A stretch of DNA of 64,000 nt from Fistulifera solaris (taxonomy: Eukaryota > Bacillariophyta > Bacillariophyceae > Naviculales > Stauroneidaceae), in assembly GCA_030295235.1 (NCBI GenBank), contig AP026129.1, positions 248,001 to 312,000 of the forward strand, given 5' to 3'. Every line of letters begins with the position of its first letter. Within the stretch, counting starts at the first letter, position 1. Position numbers and translations under genes: made by a program. Shown here piece by piece: positions 23,025 to 33,885 of the stretch. Under the pieces are notes generated by a model. The model had not been told where the DNA came from. It did no database searches and saw nothing but the letters and a program-made list of their open reading frames with translations.

Positions 23025-24095
23025 CTACTCGACGTTTTGAATTTGTTTCAAAATGCTGTCCGCTTCCGCGATCGTAATTCGTTTCAGGTCAAACTTTACC
23101 TCGGCCCAGTTTTCGAGCGATTTGCTCGGGGAACTCTTCGCCACCCAGATACGCCACGCTTTAGTTCGATCCGGTGACCAACGCACACCTTGTCCTACGA
23201 TCTCATCGTTCACGAATTGAAAGACTTCTATGGATTGATCTTCGTTTTCGATTTTGCCCACACCAAATCGCTTATTCCGAGCAAATGTTCCTTCAAAACG
23301 AAGACCCGACGCGTAATAATAGCGTCCTGTGCCGTGCATGAAATTGGTTTCCCAATCTCCCCAATAAGCGTCACCGTTCGAATAATAAAATCGCCCCTGC
23401 CCATGGCGTTTACCCATTGCGTAAGCTCCATCATAGACATCTCCGTTGGGATAGCGACGATATCCGTGACCGTGCATCTTATCCTCGTGCCATTCTCCAA
23501 GATATTCACCTTTATCGGGACCAGCTGGATTGATACTGACTCCAAAGACCAAGAGTCCTCGTCCTTCTCGTAAGTCGTTATCAAAATGACCACGAAAGAT
23601 GTCTCCATTACTCCAAACGAGTTCTCCTTCGCCGTGTTTCTCACCGTAATCATTGTATGGACCGTTGTACTTTGCCGTTCCGGGTACTAACTGCTGCGCA
23701 ATGGCAGAAATGGAACGAATATCGTCGTCGCTGAATCGACAGCGACGTGGTTGCGGCTCCTCGAGCGTCTTGGGAATAGCACAACAGACCATGCACTTTC
23801 CTTCATCGACAAGGAGCGGGACAGTCAACGGAATACGCTCGGGTGCTTTATCATTTCCACACAACAGAGCCCATCGCGTCTTTAGTTGAAAGAGCTGCTG
23901 TCCACAAGAAGGGCAATGTCCCGTCTCTGCGCGTTCACTCGCCAGCGCCGCTGGACTTGGTTGCAAAGGCCACAGTAACTGTTGTATCACAATCTCTTCG
24001 GGTTCGTCTTCAAATTCTTCTTCCAAATTGTAGCGACTCGGATCATGATCGCTGAATCCTCGTAACGGGATGATTTCTGTAGGTACTTGTTTCAT
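23025..24095 (-). CDS. MORN-repeat protein with N-terminal Cys cluster
   Basis: 356 aa. MORN repeats run from about residue 145 to 285, in six or seven units of the form Y-x-G-x-(W/Y)-x-x-x-x-x-H-G-x-G (GPYNDYGEKHGEGELVW, GEYLGEWHEDKMHGHGYRRY, GAYAMGKRHGQGRFYY, GDWETNFMHGTGRYYY). MORN proteins bind membranes or act as scaffolds at cell-cortex structures. Before the repeats lie CPSCGQQLF and, after about 30 residues, GKCMVCC, a CxxC...CxxC arrangement that may hold zinc. An acidic N-terminal segment (LEEEFEDEPEEI) precedes it. No frame shift. Confidence 0.85.
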   Translation of the reverse strand: MKQVPTEIIPLRGFSDHDPSRYNLEEEFEDEPEEIVIQQLLWPLQPSPAALASERAETGHCPSCGQQLFQLKTRWALLCGNDKAPERIPLTVPLLVDEGKCMVCCAIPKTLEEPQPRRCRFSDDDIRSISAIAQQLVPGTAKYNGPYNDYGEKHGEGELVWSNGDIFRGHFDNDLREGRGLLVFGVSINPAGPDKGEYLGEWHEDKMHGHGYRRYPNGDVYDGAYAMGKRHGQGRFYYSNGDAYWGDWETNFMHGTGRYYYASGLRFEGTFARNKRFGVGKIENEDQSIEVFQFVNDEIVGQGVRWSPDRTKAWRIWVAKSSPSKSLENWAEVKFDLKRITIAEADSILKQIQNVE

Positions 24096-24250
24096 GAGTG
24101 ACAGCTTGTGTAACAGAGGGTATTGTCAACGTCGAGAGGGAGAGAGAGAGAGCTATCGATGAGCTGTTGTGTCGAGCTGCAATTGTGACAAAAGAATGAT
24201 ATTTCACATCGCGCAAGACACAGTGTCACGGGGCAAGATGGGAAAGCGTG
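24096..24250. promoter_or_regulatory. MORN gene 5' flank with GA tract
   Basis: A GA-rich tract (GAGAGGGAGAGAGAGAGAG) around 24132-24151 lies just upstream of the MORN gene. GA tracts often sit in promoters; no direct evidence of function here. Confidence 0.35.
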
Positions 24251-24688
24251 ATGAAGAACATCATGTGTGTTTTAGTGGAAGTGACACTTTCCTATTCCCG
24301 TCAAGGAGTGTCCAAGGGAGTGACGCAACAGGCAACCGAGAAGGTGCGGCTGTATGGTGCGAATGTTTTTGCATTATTCGTTTCCTTATTGGTGGGAGCA
24401 TTTGGGAGTATCCGGTACATGGTGGGTACATATTATTCTAGATGGATCAAGAATCTCGCTTTGCTAAAACAACTTTCTACTTCGTAATGATTTCACTGTG
24501 ACATATTTTTGTTTTTGAACTAGGATTCAACGTCATTCTTCATCTTTACCAGGTACGCTCACACGACATCGCTGTTGATGACAAACCCCAAAGATGATAC
24601 TACTAGCATGTTTTGTTATTCGACAAGTCGTATTTCAAACATAAATAATTCCCCCGTGATCTCTACAAACACATTAAGCAACACATGA
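24251..24688 (+). CDS. possible small spliced membrane protein
   Basis: Tentative. An ATG at 24251 opens a frame with one membrane segment (ANVFALFVSLLVGAFGSI). A donor-like GTGGGT follows at 24422, and an acceptor TAG at 24521-24523 keeps the phase. The second exon would run to a TGA at 24688. I recognise no family, and the second exon is low-complexity, so the model may be wrong or the whole may be non-coding. Confidence 0.28.
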
Positions 24689-24894
24689 AATGAACTAAGC
24701 TGTTACCTGAAACGAAGATTTTCGATTGACCTTCGATCGACTCATTGTTGTGGGAAGGCCGTATTTCACACAGAAAGATTGACACATTTGAGTTTACGAA
24801 TCGTGTACAGTTTGTCAAGAAGGATTGGCTGATCCGATACCTTTAAAAGGTTTTCCTCGTGAAGCTATTGACAGCTTCGATCCAAACTTCCATC

Positions 24895-27800
24895 ATGGAT
24901 CGTTTTGCTGCTATGATCATCCTCTTGGGGACTTTGGTGGTGAGTAATTTTCTTCGTTCATGAAGTCATTCCTATGGCGTTTCGCCGACTCTCACACAAG
25001 AAAACAAACAGAGCTTGGTACTGATCCTACTTTCGTTTTTTTCGGTGGCCCCAATTTTCTGCTCTTGTCTGTTAAGCCTCTTGTACAGTCTTTATTTATT
25101 CATGGCGTATGAAGAATCGGGCATTCATCACGCACAAGAATTCGAGAACCGCTTTTGGACGATCTTTGCGTTGCTGTTAAGCACGGCGTTGTTCTTTGCT
25201 AAGGATTCACCGGTGGCCTTTGGGTTGACATGGTCACCTACACTTGGTTTTATGGCGGTCGTACTCTCGGCTTATGCGATGCACGTATGGGATCGTTATA
25301 CACATCGCGTGGCGATTAGCAGTCAGTCGGCATCGATGTTGATACGGCGGTCCTCTCAGAACAGCAAACACGGTTTGCTGTCGCAGTCTCTGTTGCACCT
25401 ACGCGATTTAGGGATTCCTGTGGAAGCACAACTGGCCAAAATCAATGACTGCTTACAGGAAATCGATCAGCTCTTGATTCCATCGACAATCAACAATTTC
25501 ATCAATATACGCTACGTTCAGGCCAAAGAGCGTGAAATTATTACCGTTTTCGAAGAATGTGACGCCCGCGCTTTGAATTATCTGATAAGTCACGTGAAAC
25601 TTGGGCTACTGTTTTACAAAATCAAAGATCACCGGAACTTTCATGGCAAACACCGCACAGAACTCATCAATTTGCTCGCCGTGGAACGCTTATCGATTCT
25701 GACCGTTATGAGCCGCGTCATCTTACTACATTCTTTGCAACTATTGAAACTGCGCGCCAATCCGAAAGCGGAGTACTGGGTACGGCATATTTTGCTAAAT
25801 ACACATCAAGACGATTTATCCGAGCTCAAGACTTTGACGGACGCGAAAGGTGATTACTTTTGCATGAACAAACTGATCTATGACGACATTCGATCCGAAT
25901 CAGTTCGACAAGATATTCTTCATCACATTCGACGGGAAGCGGCAGTTCAACAGACAAAGTGGCAAATGGGCATGGCTCGGAGAAAGTCTCCGCTGTCTAG
26001 TCGACCTGTCATGACTTGGCGGAAAGTCTTGTCCGATGTAGATGATACTCTGTCGTGCAGCGGCGGGATGTACCCGGCTGGCGTTGATAAAAGATACCCA
26101 AAGAAAACTATCTATCCGGGGGTCTTAGCATTCTATCGAGAATTGGATTTGGGTACGCAAGGCTCTGAACAATGGGAAGACGAGCGAGTAGGAAATCTTG
26201 TTTTCTTGTCGGCACGACCGCACGTGTACAAGGATATGTCAGAAAAGATCAATTTTGCGAAGTTCGAAAGGCTTCAAATGGTAGGAGAGGATGGGCGAAG
26301 AGGAATGCACACGACACCGAGTTTACTGGCGGGCGACTTGGTTTCGGGGAGTCAGTTCTTTGTCACGAACGATTACGAGCATCTTGCCCGGAAGAAATTT
26401 GACAACTTTCGGCGCTACGTGGGACTTTATCCTGAATTTCAACATGTCTTTGTTTGTGACAATGGTCAGGGCGATGTGCGCGCTGGTGAAATGATGTTCG
26501 ATAGCTTTCCATACGAGTTCGAGGCATTGTATGTTCACGTGGTTCAGCCCGTGAACAAAACACATGGGTACAACTTGGAGCGTTGGCGAGACAAAGAGTT
26601 TTCACCGTTCTTTTTCCGCTCGTACCCCGAAGCGGCGCTGCATGCAGCTAGTAGACATCCTCCATTGATTCGCGTGACGGGGCTGCAACGAATTTGCCAA
26701 GATGCTGTGAAAGATTTTGCTCAGATTAAGAACTGGCCCTCGGAGCAAGTGAAAGCGGCTCGGCGACAGGAACTGAATCAAGCCATCTGGCTAGCAAATC
26801 GTTTTTAGTTCAAAACAACGAGGCGATGGTTGAGAATATTTTAGGAGAGCAGATCTGGCGCAACGGAGAAAAAGTGCGCACACCATATGGTGTGGCAAGG
26901 ATTGTCAATTACGATCCCGTACATGACATGTACGAGGTGAATCTTGACTGGAGACCTCTTGACGTGCAATTGAAAGAGCACGAAGAAGATTTGAGAAGCA
27001 AGACAAACCGATCGGCACCCCCTTCCGCTCCGAGGCAGAAATCACTTGAGACTGTGCACGAGCAAGACGAGAGCGACGAAGAAGTGGCGGCGATATCCGG
27101 TGGAGTGGCAAGTGTCGTGACAACACAGGATGGCGGCGAATCAGCTCTACCACAAAGCTCTACTCGTACATCGTCTACGATTGATCCGTTGTCGGTATCC
27201 GAAGAGTTCTTGTGTGTTGAATCGAATGATTCGAGCTCTGGTTCGAGAATGTCGACGTCGCCGAATAACGAGCCTGATATTCCATCGTTAGAGGTAACCC
27301 CACCCCGCCGATATAAGCCAAGACTGGCTTCTGGAGACTCTTCGGTGAAGGCGTATGTGTCCGGTATGCTCATCACAAAATACACAATGCCTCCTCTACC
27401 TAAACTGGAAAGGAAGTCATCTGTTTTTACGTTTTTCACTATTCCAGACACCCCTGTATCACGAGATCCACCAAAGCGTCGAATCCTAGATAAGGGCACA
27501 GAATGCAGCACACCTTACGGCCCCGTTGTTGTTGTTCAACATCGTATCGATGATCATATGGTGATTGCTGACATGATAGGATGGAAAGCTCGGGCATACA
27601 TTCACGAATCTCTTGTATCACCACTTCCGCGGAATCTACTGAGAGCACTGCTACGGCAATTCAGCTCTGATACTGTACCACATAAACCATTGGAATTCCC
27701 ACACTCAACAGGGCTGCAAATCAAAACACCTTTCGGTCGCGGGTCAATAAAACGACCGATTCCAATCACAGCCCAGAATCGCCGTGATGCGCTTTCTGCT

Positions 27801-28670
27801 CATCACATGTTGCCCACCATTGGGATCAGTCTCGACAATTGGACTTTAGCAAATGGATCTCATCCCATGTTGTACTGCACGGAGGCGACTGCTCGTGCAT
27901 GGAACGACCGCAAGGAAGAAGATAACCCGTCGCTTTTCTTTACGCTTGGGTCAGCGTTGGTGACTTCTTCTCGCTCCTTGTTCGAACCATTTCTACAACA
28001 GCCAAAGCGCGTTGTCAAAGACGAGATGCCAAAAACTTTCAAACGATTTTATCAAGACGGCGCAGCAGTTACTACTCCGTTTGGATATGGCCGTGTGGTC
28101 AATTTCCGTCCAGGCGACGGAATGTACGAAGTACTACTAGTGCAATGGACTCTGGCGAGCGGCCCCCACCCGCGTGTTTACGCTAGGGAAGTTGATTTGA
28201 GCTCACGGGTAGCAAGCGGCTGCCAGGAGGGTTATCCAGTTTTGACGAGTTTGGGGCTATCTGGAATTCTTGCTTCTGTAGAACCTACGACTGGTGTTCA
28301 TATTGTGACCATATCATCAGTTCGAATGGTTTGCTACCTACAGCCGGATTGTGTCTTACGACCTCTTAAGGCTGCGGTAGGCGAAGATGTACTGACTGTC
28401 TTTGGCGATGGTATAGTGAAAAATTATCATGCCGCTCGCGATATCTATACCATTCGTCTGTCGTGGGGAGCAAAGTTGTATGCTCAAGCAGACACCTTTG
28501 ATCGAGTAGGAGAAGGGGTACAGGACCGAGATGAGCCATTTGGCGTCAACTGGCTTTTAAGACTCCTTTTCTTCTCACCTGCGTCTACAAGAAAAGGAGA
28601 CTCAAACCCTCAATCACGCAGTCGAAGCAATAGCGTTGTCAGCGGCCTTAGTCAGAAAAGTAAGCAGTGA
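24895..28670 (+). CDS. App1-like HAD phosphatase with C-terminal TPFG-repeat tail
   Basis: Exon 1 is 24895-24939, intron 24940-25011, and exon 2 continues. Three to four hydrophobic segments lie in the first 95 residues. A helical region leads to the App1 phosphatase domain (DUF2183) at about 345-560. It has the HAD motif LSDVDDTL (D-x-D-x-T/V), LSARPH, and VFVCDNGQGDV. App1 is a phosphatidate phosphatase in yeast. A stop at 26806-26808 follows the T run 26802-26806, and 17 bp later another open frame begins. One extra T would read through as NRFLVQNNEAMVENIL and merge both into 1234 aa. The second half has at least five units of (T)P(Y/F)G-x-G-x-V-x-x-x-x-x-D-x-x-Y-x-V-x-L-x-W spaced over 600 residues. 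I favour one gene. Confidence 0.75.
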
Positions 28671-28768
28671 ATACGGAACTTTTATAGAATGAATTGTACA
28701 ATAAGAATAACGTAGTTCTTTATTCAATTCTCTCTTTGTAGTCAAACACGCAGAAATACGTATTGAAG
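28671..28768. other. short convergent intergenic gap
   Basis: 98 bp separate the stop of the TPFG-repeat frame from the stop of the DHHC gene. AATAAG-type A-rich sequence is present; no gene. Confidence 0.4.
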
Positions 28769-29992
28769 TCAAGATAGTTTTTCTGGTTTTGTCGAATTCA
28801 TAACAGCCCCCGATATCCATATTTGCCACAACCATTGCGGACCCAAAACTTGAGCAATGTTGTTGTACCATGAGCCTTTATCAAACGGATTGGGCCGATC
28901 GAACCTCTGATGATGTTCGAGTTGATAATCCATCACGATTCTGTGTTCTAACGTCGTGTAAGACATGCTCATGAGCTTGAAATGGTAACCCAAGAATGCT
29001 GACATCACAGCACCAACACCCATGAGAATCGGATACGCTAAATCGATCACAATTTGGGAGATCACTACATCCGCAGTTCGTTCCGTTCGAATTCCTCGGA
29101 AAAGTAGTAGAATTAAGTCCCACAGCGGCGGTAGATTGAGCACACCAGTACCATTGTCGTAAAGCCAGCGGAAACCATATTGTTTCACTCGTTCACGAAG
29201 TGGCTCGTAGAAAGGCCAGAATAACAACGCAGTCCCATACCAACAAGCGACCGTCAAATGGATCATAAAGAGGACGAATGAGCGGTAATTGTTAAGACCC
29301 ACGCAATTATTGATCCATACACAGTGATGATCGTAGCGCAGTACGCAAATATTACAGATACGGCAATGATGCGCTCGCGGCGGCCTATATACTTGACACG
29401 TTTGACACAAAGAGTACTGCGGGGACGGGTGGTATCGTGTTAAGTCATCATCTTTGGGATTGACCGATGATGTATTTGGAATTTCACGACACATCTGTGA
29501 TACTTTTCCTGGGCAGGACTTGACCGAAAGAACATAATAGATCAAGGTTGTTGAGAAAAGATAAAGCACAATGCCGTCATGAACCCAAGTCCACGCACAC
29601 GGTTCCCTGGCAACACACCATCGTTCCGTGACAACAGCGGAACGAAGCGACATTACGTAAGCCAGACAAAGGAGGCTTTGAATTTCAATCGCAAAGCTCA
29701 CAAGAAGAATGTTCCACGGAAGTTGATTGATGCGGGTGACGTTTAGCACGTCATTCAAAGCAGCCTGCGACAGTTGAAAGATCCACGTCCATGGATTGAA
29801 AGAAGAGTGCGGAGAATACAATGCAGCCCGAAACTCCTTCCACTTTTCCGGAAATCTCGATCTTTCTCTGGGCGCCTTTTCCGACCGAGACATCTCTATG
29901 ACTTTGTTGTTCCTTGTTGCAAAAAAAATTCTTGTCATTGATACTGCGGAGTATTTCCTTGGCAATATTGTGACTTGAACTCTCGTCATCAT
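28769..29992 (-). CDS. DHHC-type palmitoyltransferase
   Basis: S-acylates cysteines of membrane-associated proteins. 407 aa from the ATG at 29992; an internal ATG at 29893 is an alternative. Two TMs (about residues 85-150) precede the Cys-rich domain. This is laid out as C-x2-C-x9-H-C-x2-C-x4-DHHC-x5-C: CQTCQVYRPPRAHHCRICNI, CVLRYDHHCVWINNCVG. Two more TM regions follow, then the aromatic NP-F-KG motif RPNPFDKGSWYNN near the C-terminus, which corresponds to the conserved DPG/TTxE-to-NPF end of many members. The active DHHC is intact. The hairpin repeat begins about 90 bp upstream of the start. Confidence 0.93.
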   Translation of the reverse strand: MMTRVQVTILPRKYSAVSMTRIFFATRNNKVIEMSRSEKAPRERSRFPEKWKEFRAALYSPHSSFNPWTWIFQLSQAALNDVLNVTRINQLPWNILLVSFAIEIQSLLCLAYVMSLRSAVVTERWCVAREPCAWTWVHDGIVLYLFSTTLIYYVLSVKSCPGKVSQMCREIPNTSSVNPKDDDLTRYHPSPQYSLCQTCQVYRPPRAHHCRICNICVLRYDHHCVWINNCVGLNNYRSFVLFMIHLTVACWYGTALLFWPFYEPLRERVKQYGFRWLYDNGTGVLNLPPLWDLILLLFRGIRTERTADVVISQIVIDLAYPILMGVGAVMSAFLGYHFKLMSMSYTTLEHRIVMDYQLEHHQRFDRPNPFDKGSWYNNIAQVLGPQWLWQIWISGAVMNSTKPEKLS

Positions 29993-30084
29993 TTTTCTTG
30001 GGATTTTTTGTTTTTGTCGTTTCGTGGCGTCTCGTGCGTAGTCCACGCTATAAGGGTTAAGGGTAATGGCCTTTATTCAAAGTT

Positions 30085-30600
30085 CGTGACCGAAATGCAG
30101 TCGTGGATAAGTTGATAAAACACTGTGGTTCATAGTAAATAGGTAGGGAAAATGGTCCGCATGGATTTTCGACGCAATGAATCGTGACGTGCGCTGTAAG
30201 TGGTGCTGATGCTTATTTTATCGCTTTTACGACAAATGCTGCTCATCACGCTAGCAGAATGAACGGTATTTGAAGCAGAGTCCCGCTCGACATGCTCATG
30301 ATGATGATTCATGACTGAAATGCAGTCGTGTCGAAAAACGGCAAGCACTTTGGGCGTACAGTAAAAGTGTTGATGATAAAGATCCGCAGGGATTTTCGAC
30401 TGAAAAATTTAAAGTGTAGGAGGTGAAAATGATGCTGATGGTACTCATCACATCGTTTGATCGACAAATGTTGCAAGCCAAGCTGTCAGACTACCGGTAA
30501 ACTGTACCGGTACTGGTACCAGTACCGGTCTGTCTCAAAAGTTCATGATTCAGGACTGAAATGCAGTCGTGGAAAAGGCTGCTTACACTCTGGGGCTATA
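30085..30600 (+). repeat. dispersed hairpin repeat, copy B, three hairpins
   Basis: Hairpins at 30085-30105, 30310-30330 and 30551-30571, spaced 225 and 241 bp. The best copy (30310) pairs CATGACTG with CAGTCGTG around a loop AAATG, one G-U pair included. Each is followed by (T)CGAAAAACGGCAAGCACTTTGGG-G-ACAGT or a degenerate form (GGAAAAGGCTGCTTACACTCTGGGG). The inter-hairpin parts also match copy C, with GATTTTCGACTGAA-, GATGCTGATGGTA- and AGAATGAACGGT-type blocks. A tandem two-unit repeat of about 230 bp is the simplest description. Confidence 0.7.
30506..30529. repeat. perfect 24-bp palindrome
   Basis: ACCGGTACTGGT followed directly by its reverse complement. It contains nested GGTACC and ACCGGT sites and lies inside the second unit of the hairpin repeat, 22 bp before the third hairpin. 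Confidence 0.8.
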
Positions 30601-30813
30601 GAATGTCAGACCGGCGGGCGCGACTTGACGGCCCGTTTTGCTCCGTGCGCATTAAAGGCACTTAGTTACGGTTGACCATGGCGGCTTGGCGGAATTATAA
30701 ACGCTTGCCAGAATACAACAGCAGATCCAAGGTAGTTTGATGGCAACTTGCTTCTTTTGAAGCATAAAAATTGTTCGATTTTTTCGTTTATAAACCGAGA
30801 AGAGTCGTGAAGA

Positions 30814-32242
30814 ATGATCTCAATGCTTATGATTCTGAATCACAAGGGGGACATTATGATCTCCCGCCAATATCGGTAAGACTGTGCTATCTTTGTTGTG
30901 TTTTGATGATCTTGAACTCTGCAATCTCACACGGTTCTTCGTCGATGTGTAGAGATGACGTTGGGAGAGCAGCAGCGGATTCCTTCCGTCTTCAGGTACG
31001 TTCAACGCAGGCACACTCTCTTTTCCCATCGTCGCTACTCTCACGAGCTATTCTGTTTGCCTTTCAAAGGTTGTCGCCGCGAAAGAAACAGGCACCGATG
31101 CTCCGATCAAACGCATTGAAAACTGCTCCTTTCTTTATACACGGCACTTGAACATGTATTTTGTCGCCATGACGAGATCGAATGTCAATCCAGCGCTCGT
31201 CTTTGAATATCTCTTTCAGTTAGTCAAGATTTTGAAAGCTTACTTGGGAGAAGAGTTTGATGAGAATGCGATGCGAAACAACATGACGCTTATTTATGAA
31301 CTCATGGATGAGACTATGGATTTCGGTTACCCTCAAAATTGTGCCGTGGATGTTCTGCGGTTGTATATCAACTTGGGGAATGTCAAACCGCAAGACGAGC
31401 CAGAGCCAAGTCAGCTGACGAGTCAAATCACTGGCGCCATTGACTGGCGACGCGAAGGAATTCGTCACAAAAAGAACGAGGTGTACATTGATGTTCTGGA
31501 ATCTGTGAATCTTCTCTTGTCGTCTACCGGAAGTGTTTTGCGCAATGAAGTGCAGGGTGCAGTGCAAATGAACACCAAGTTGACAGGTATGCCAGAATGC
31601 AAATTCGGGCTCAATGATAAGCTTGTCATTGATAAAGACAAGGGAGATGGAAAACAGACGGTGGAAATTGATGACTGCACGTTCCACCGGTGCGTGCGAT
31701 TGGGAAAATTCGACGCTGACCGAACCATCACTTTCATTCCGCCCGACGGAGAGTTCGAGTTGATGCATTATCGAGTAACGGACAATATCAATCTACCCTT
31801 CCGTGTCATCCCTGCAGTTCAAGAAGAGAACAACATGACAAAAGTATCGATCAATGTCAAAGTGATTGCCAGTTTCTCGGATCAGCTTTTTGCAACGCAC
31901 GTTGTGATCAAAATACCGGTACCGAAGAATACGTCAAAAGCGAAAATCAAAAACTCGTTTGGCCGTGCAAAATATGAGCCCGAACAAAACGCCATCGTTT
32001 GGCGCGTCAAACGTTTTGCGGGAAAGGCGGAATGCATCATCACGGCAGATGTAGACCTCATGCCCATGACACGTCCCAAACCATGGAGTCGGCCTCCCAT
32101 CCAATTGGAGTTTCAAGTTCCCATGTTTACTGCAAGTGGAGTGCACGTAAGGTTCCTTCGTGTTTACGACAAATCAGGGTACCATACCAATCGATGGGTC
32201 CGCTACATCACCAAGGCGGGCAACTATCAAATTCGAATTTAG
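30814..32242 (+). CDS. AP2M: AP-2 complex mu subunit, 3 exons
   Basis: Clathrin adaptor medium chain that binds tyrosine-based cargo signals at the plasma membrane. Exons are 30814-30875, 30953-30995 and 31070-32242 (introns 77 and 74 nt), giving 425 aa. The N-terminal longin-like part starts MISMLMILNHKGDIMISRQY and continues RDDVGRAAADSFRLQ, specific to AP-2 mu. The mu-homology domain begins near residue 160 (WRREGIRHKKNEVYIDVLESVNLL in pieces) and includes PDGEFELMHYR, KIPVP and RVKRFAGKAE. It ends TKAGNYQIRI with the usual FLRV-KSGY-WVRY approach. Splicing is certain because each junction restores conserved sequence. No frame shift. Confidence 0.95.
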
Positions 32243-32293
32243 TTCGTGTTGATCGTAAAAATAAATTTACATTAATTCCATATTATATTTAGC

Positions 32294-33885
32294 TCAACGC
32301 TTCTTTGACGGTCTTCTTCGATAGGAACTTGATCCTGAAGAACTTCTACTACTGCGGCTGCTGAGAGAAGCGCTGCGCCGCCGTCGGCTAGAACGAGAAG
32401 GACGACGGTCTGATGACGACGACGACGAAAACGATCTGGATCGGCTCCGTGAGCCCCTGCTGCCATTCTTCTCTCGACGCCGATCGATTGTGCGACTTTC
32501 GGATCGCCTTGACCGTGGTGAGGGGCTCCCACATGGCGATTGTGACCTCGGTATAGAACGGTGTCTATCTGTTTCGCGACGGCTTTCGTTCGACGACATA
32601 CTTCGGCTTCGCTGACGGGACAAGCGTTCTGGGCGTCTTCCTCGTCCCGAGACTTCAGAATTCGAAGACCGAGTGCTCGCAGAAGAATTTCTCTCCGGAG
32701 AAGCCGATCGGTTTCGCCTTGGTGATGGCGACTGGGGACGACGTCCTATTCGTTCCTGACTGTGCCGAGATCCGGGGCTGCGACTCGGCGACCGCGAAGC
32801 AGAACGGCTTCGATCCGAATCGCGACGACTTTCTTTGGGAGAAATACTTGGGCTTCGTTTGCGACACAGTGTCTCCTGGCGATTTCCTCTTCCAGTTTTT
32901 TCATTACCCAAAGATCGGCTTCTCGCCGGAGAATCTCTCTTCGGCGAAGGACTTCTGCGACGACTTCCCTTTCGTTCGCTGGAAGATGATGCCGACCTAC
33001 TCCGTCGGCTCCTTGACGAAAAAGACGACGATCGACTCGATGATCCATACGACGAGCTACTACTACTCGATGACGAACTATCACGACGACTCCTTCGTCG
33101 TCTTCTGCTTCTTCCCCGACTTCTCGAAGAGGATGACGAGGAGGAGTAAGATGACGACGACGACGAAGACGATGATGAACTGGAACTCGTCGAGCTATCC
33201 CGTCTCTTCTTTTGCAGTTCTTTCTTCTTGGGCTTTTCTTTATGAAGCGCCGGATTGTCTTCCACCGCCTTGACTTCTTTGCGCTCTCGACTGAATGCTT
33301 TCCCTGCCACATAAGTCTTCGTGTCGATGCCAAAAGCTGCAGCCAAACGATCCTCAGGATCGCTTTTTTGAGTTGCTGGGACAGTCTCTGGCCAAGTGAC
33401 CGGGGGTTCCGCATTTGTAACATGCTCTCGAGCGCATTTGGTTCCCTGTATTTGCGGAAACGAGCGCCGGCTCCAATTCTCCTTCCTCAATTTCGGGTTG
33501 TTGTTGAAGCCTTTTGACTTGTAAATCCTCTTCCGCTTGCTGTTGCTTTTTCTTTTTTCAGTTTTTCTTCTTCCCAGCCTTGCAAAGTAGCTCGCCGTTG
33601 CTCCGCAATTCGTTCCTCGATGTCTTGTTCCGTCCATTTTCCTTCTTCTTCCAACTCCTCTCGCAATATCAATAAATCATTCTCTAATTTGCGCAATTTC
33701 TCATGATGCTGCAGTTCCACATTCGTTTTCTTTTGTTGTTGTCGAGGCCGTCGTGATGCATGTTGCTGCCGATTTTGTTCCAGACGACGCCGTTGTTGCG
33801 CTGCTCGTACATGACTTTGATTCGTTTGCACGTATCCCGACGTTGCGGACCCACGAACGGAAGAAAGGCCGATTCCGTTGTACAT
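32294..33885 (-). CDS. Cwc21/SRRM2-like splicing factor with zinc knuckle and RS domain
   Basis: About 529 aa after correction. It starts MYNGIGLSSVRGSATSGYVQ, the hallmark N-terminus of Cwc21/SRRM2, which sits near the spliceosome catalytic centre. The cwf21 helix pair follows at about residues 58-100 (KLRKLENDLLILREELEEEG, DIEERIAEQRR). Next comes a CCHC zinc knuckle CYKCGTPGHLARDCP, then a conserved DPEDRLAAAFGIDTKTYV stretch. More than 250 residues of Ser/Arg repeats end RRRPSKKR. Two shifts interrupt it: one extra A in the run complementary to 33547-33551, and one extra A complementary to 33364-33369. The zinc knuckle is visible only in the third frame between these shifts. Convergent with AP-2 mu, 51 bp apart. 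Confidence 0.85.

Larger units (their letters stand above)
30047..30813. other. DHHC / AP-2 mu divergent intergenic region
   Basis: Apart from the hairpin repeats (30085-30600) and a 24-bp palindrome (30506-30529), no gene is seen. Positions 30605-30660 are GC-rich without a recognised feature. Confidence 0.45.

Noticed and set aside
24895-28670. Two-gene polycistronic unit
   Set aside because: The 17-bp gap is better explained by a one-base error in the T run at 26802-26806, which joins the frames.
32655-33423. Long open frames on both strands within the RS domain
   Set aside because: They are shadows of the Ser/Arg-repeat coding sequence of the SRRM2-like gene.
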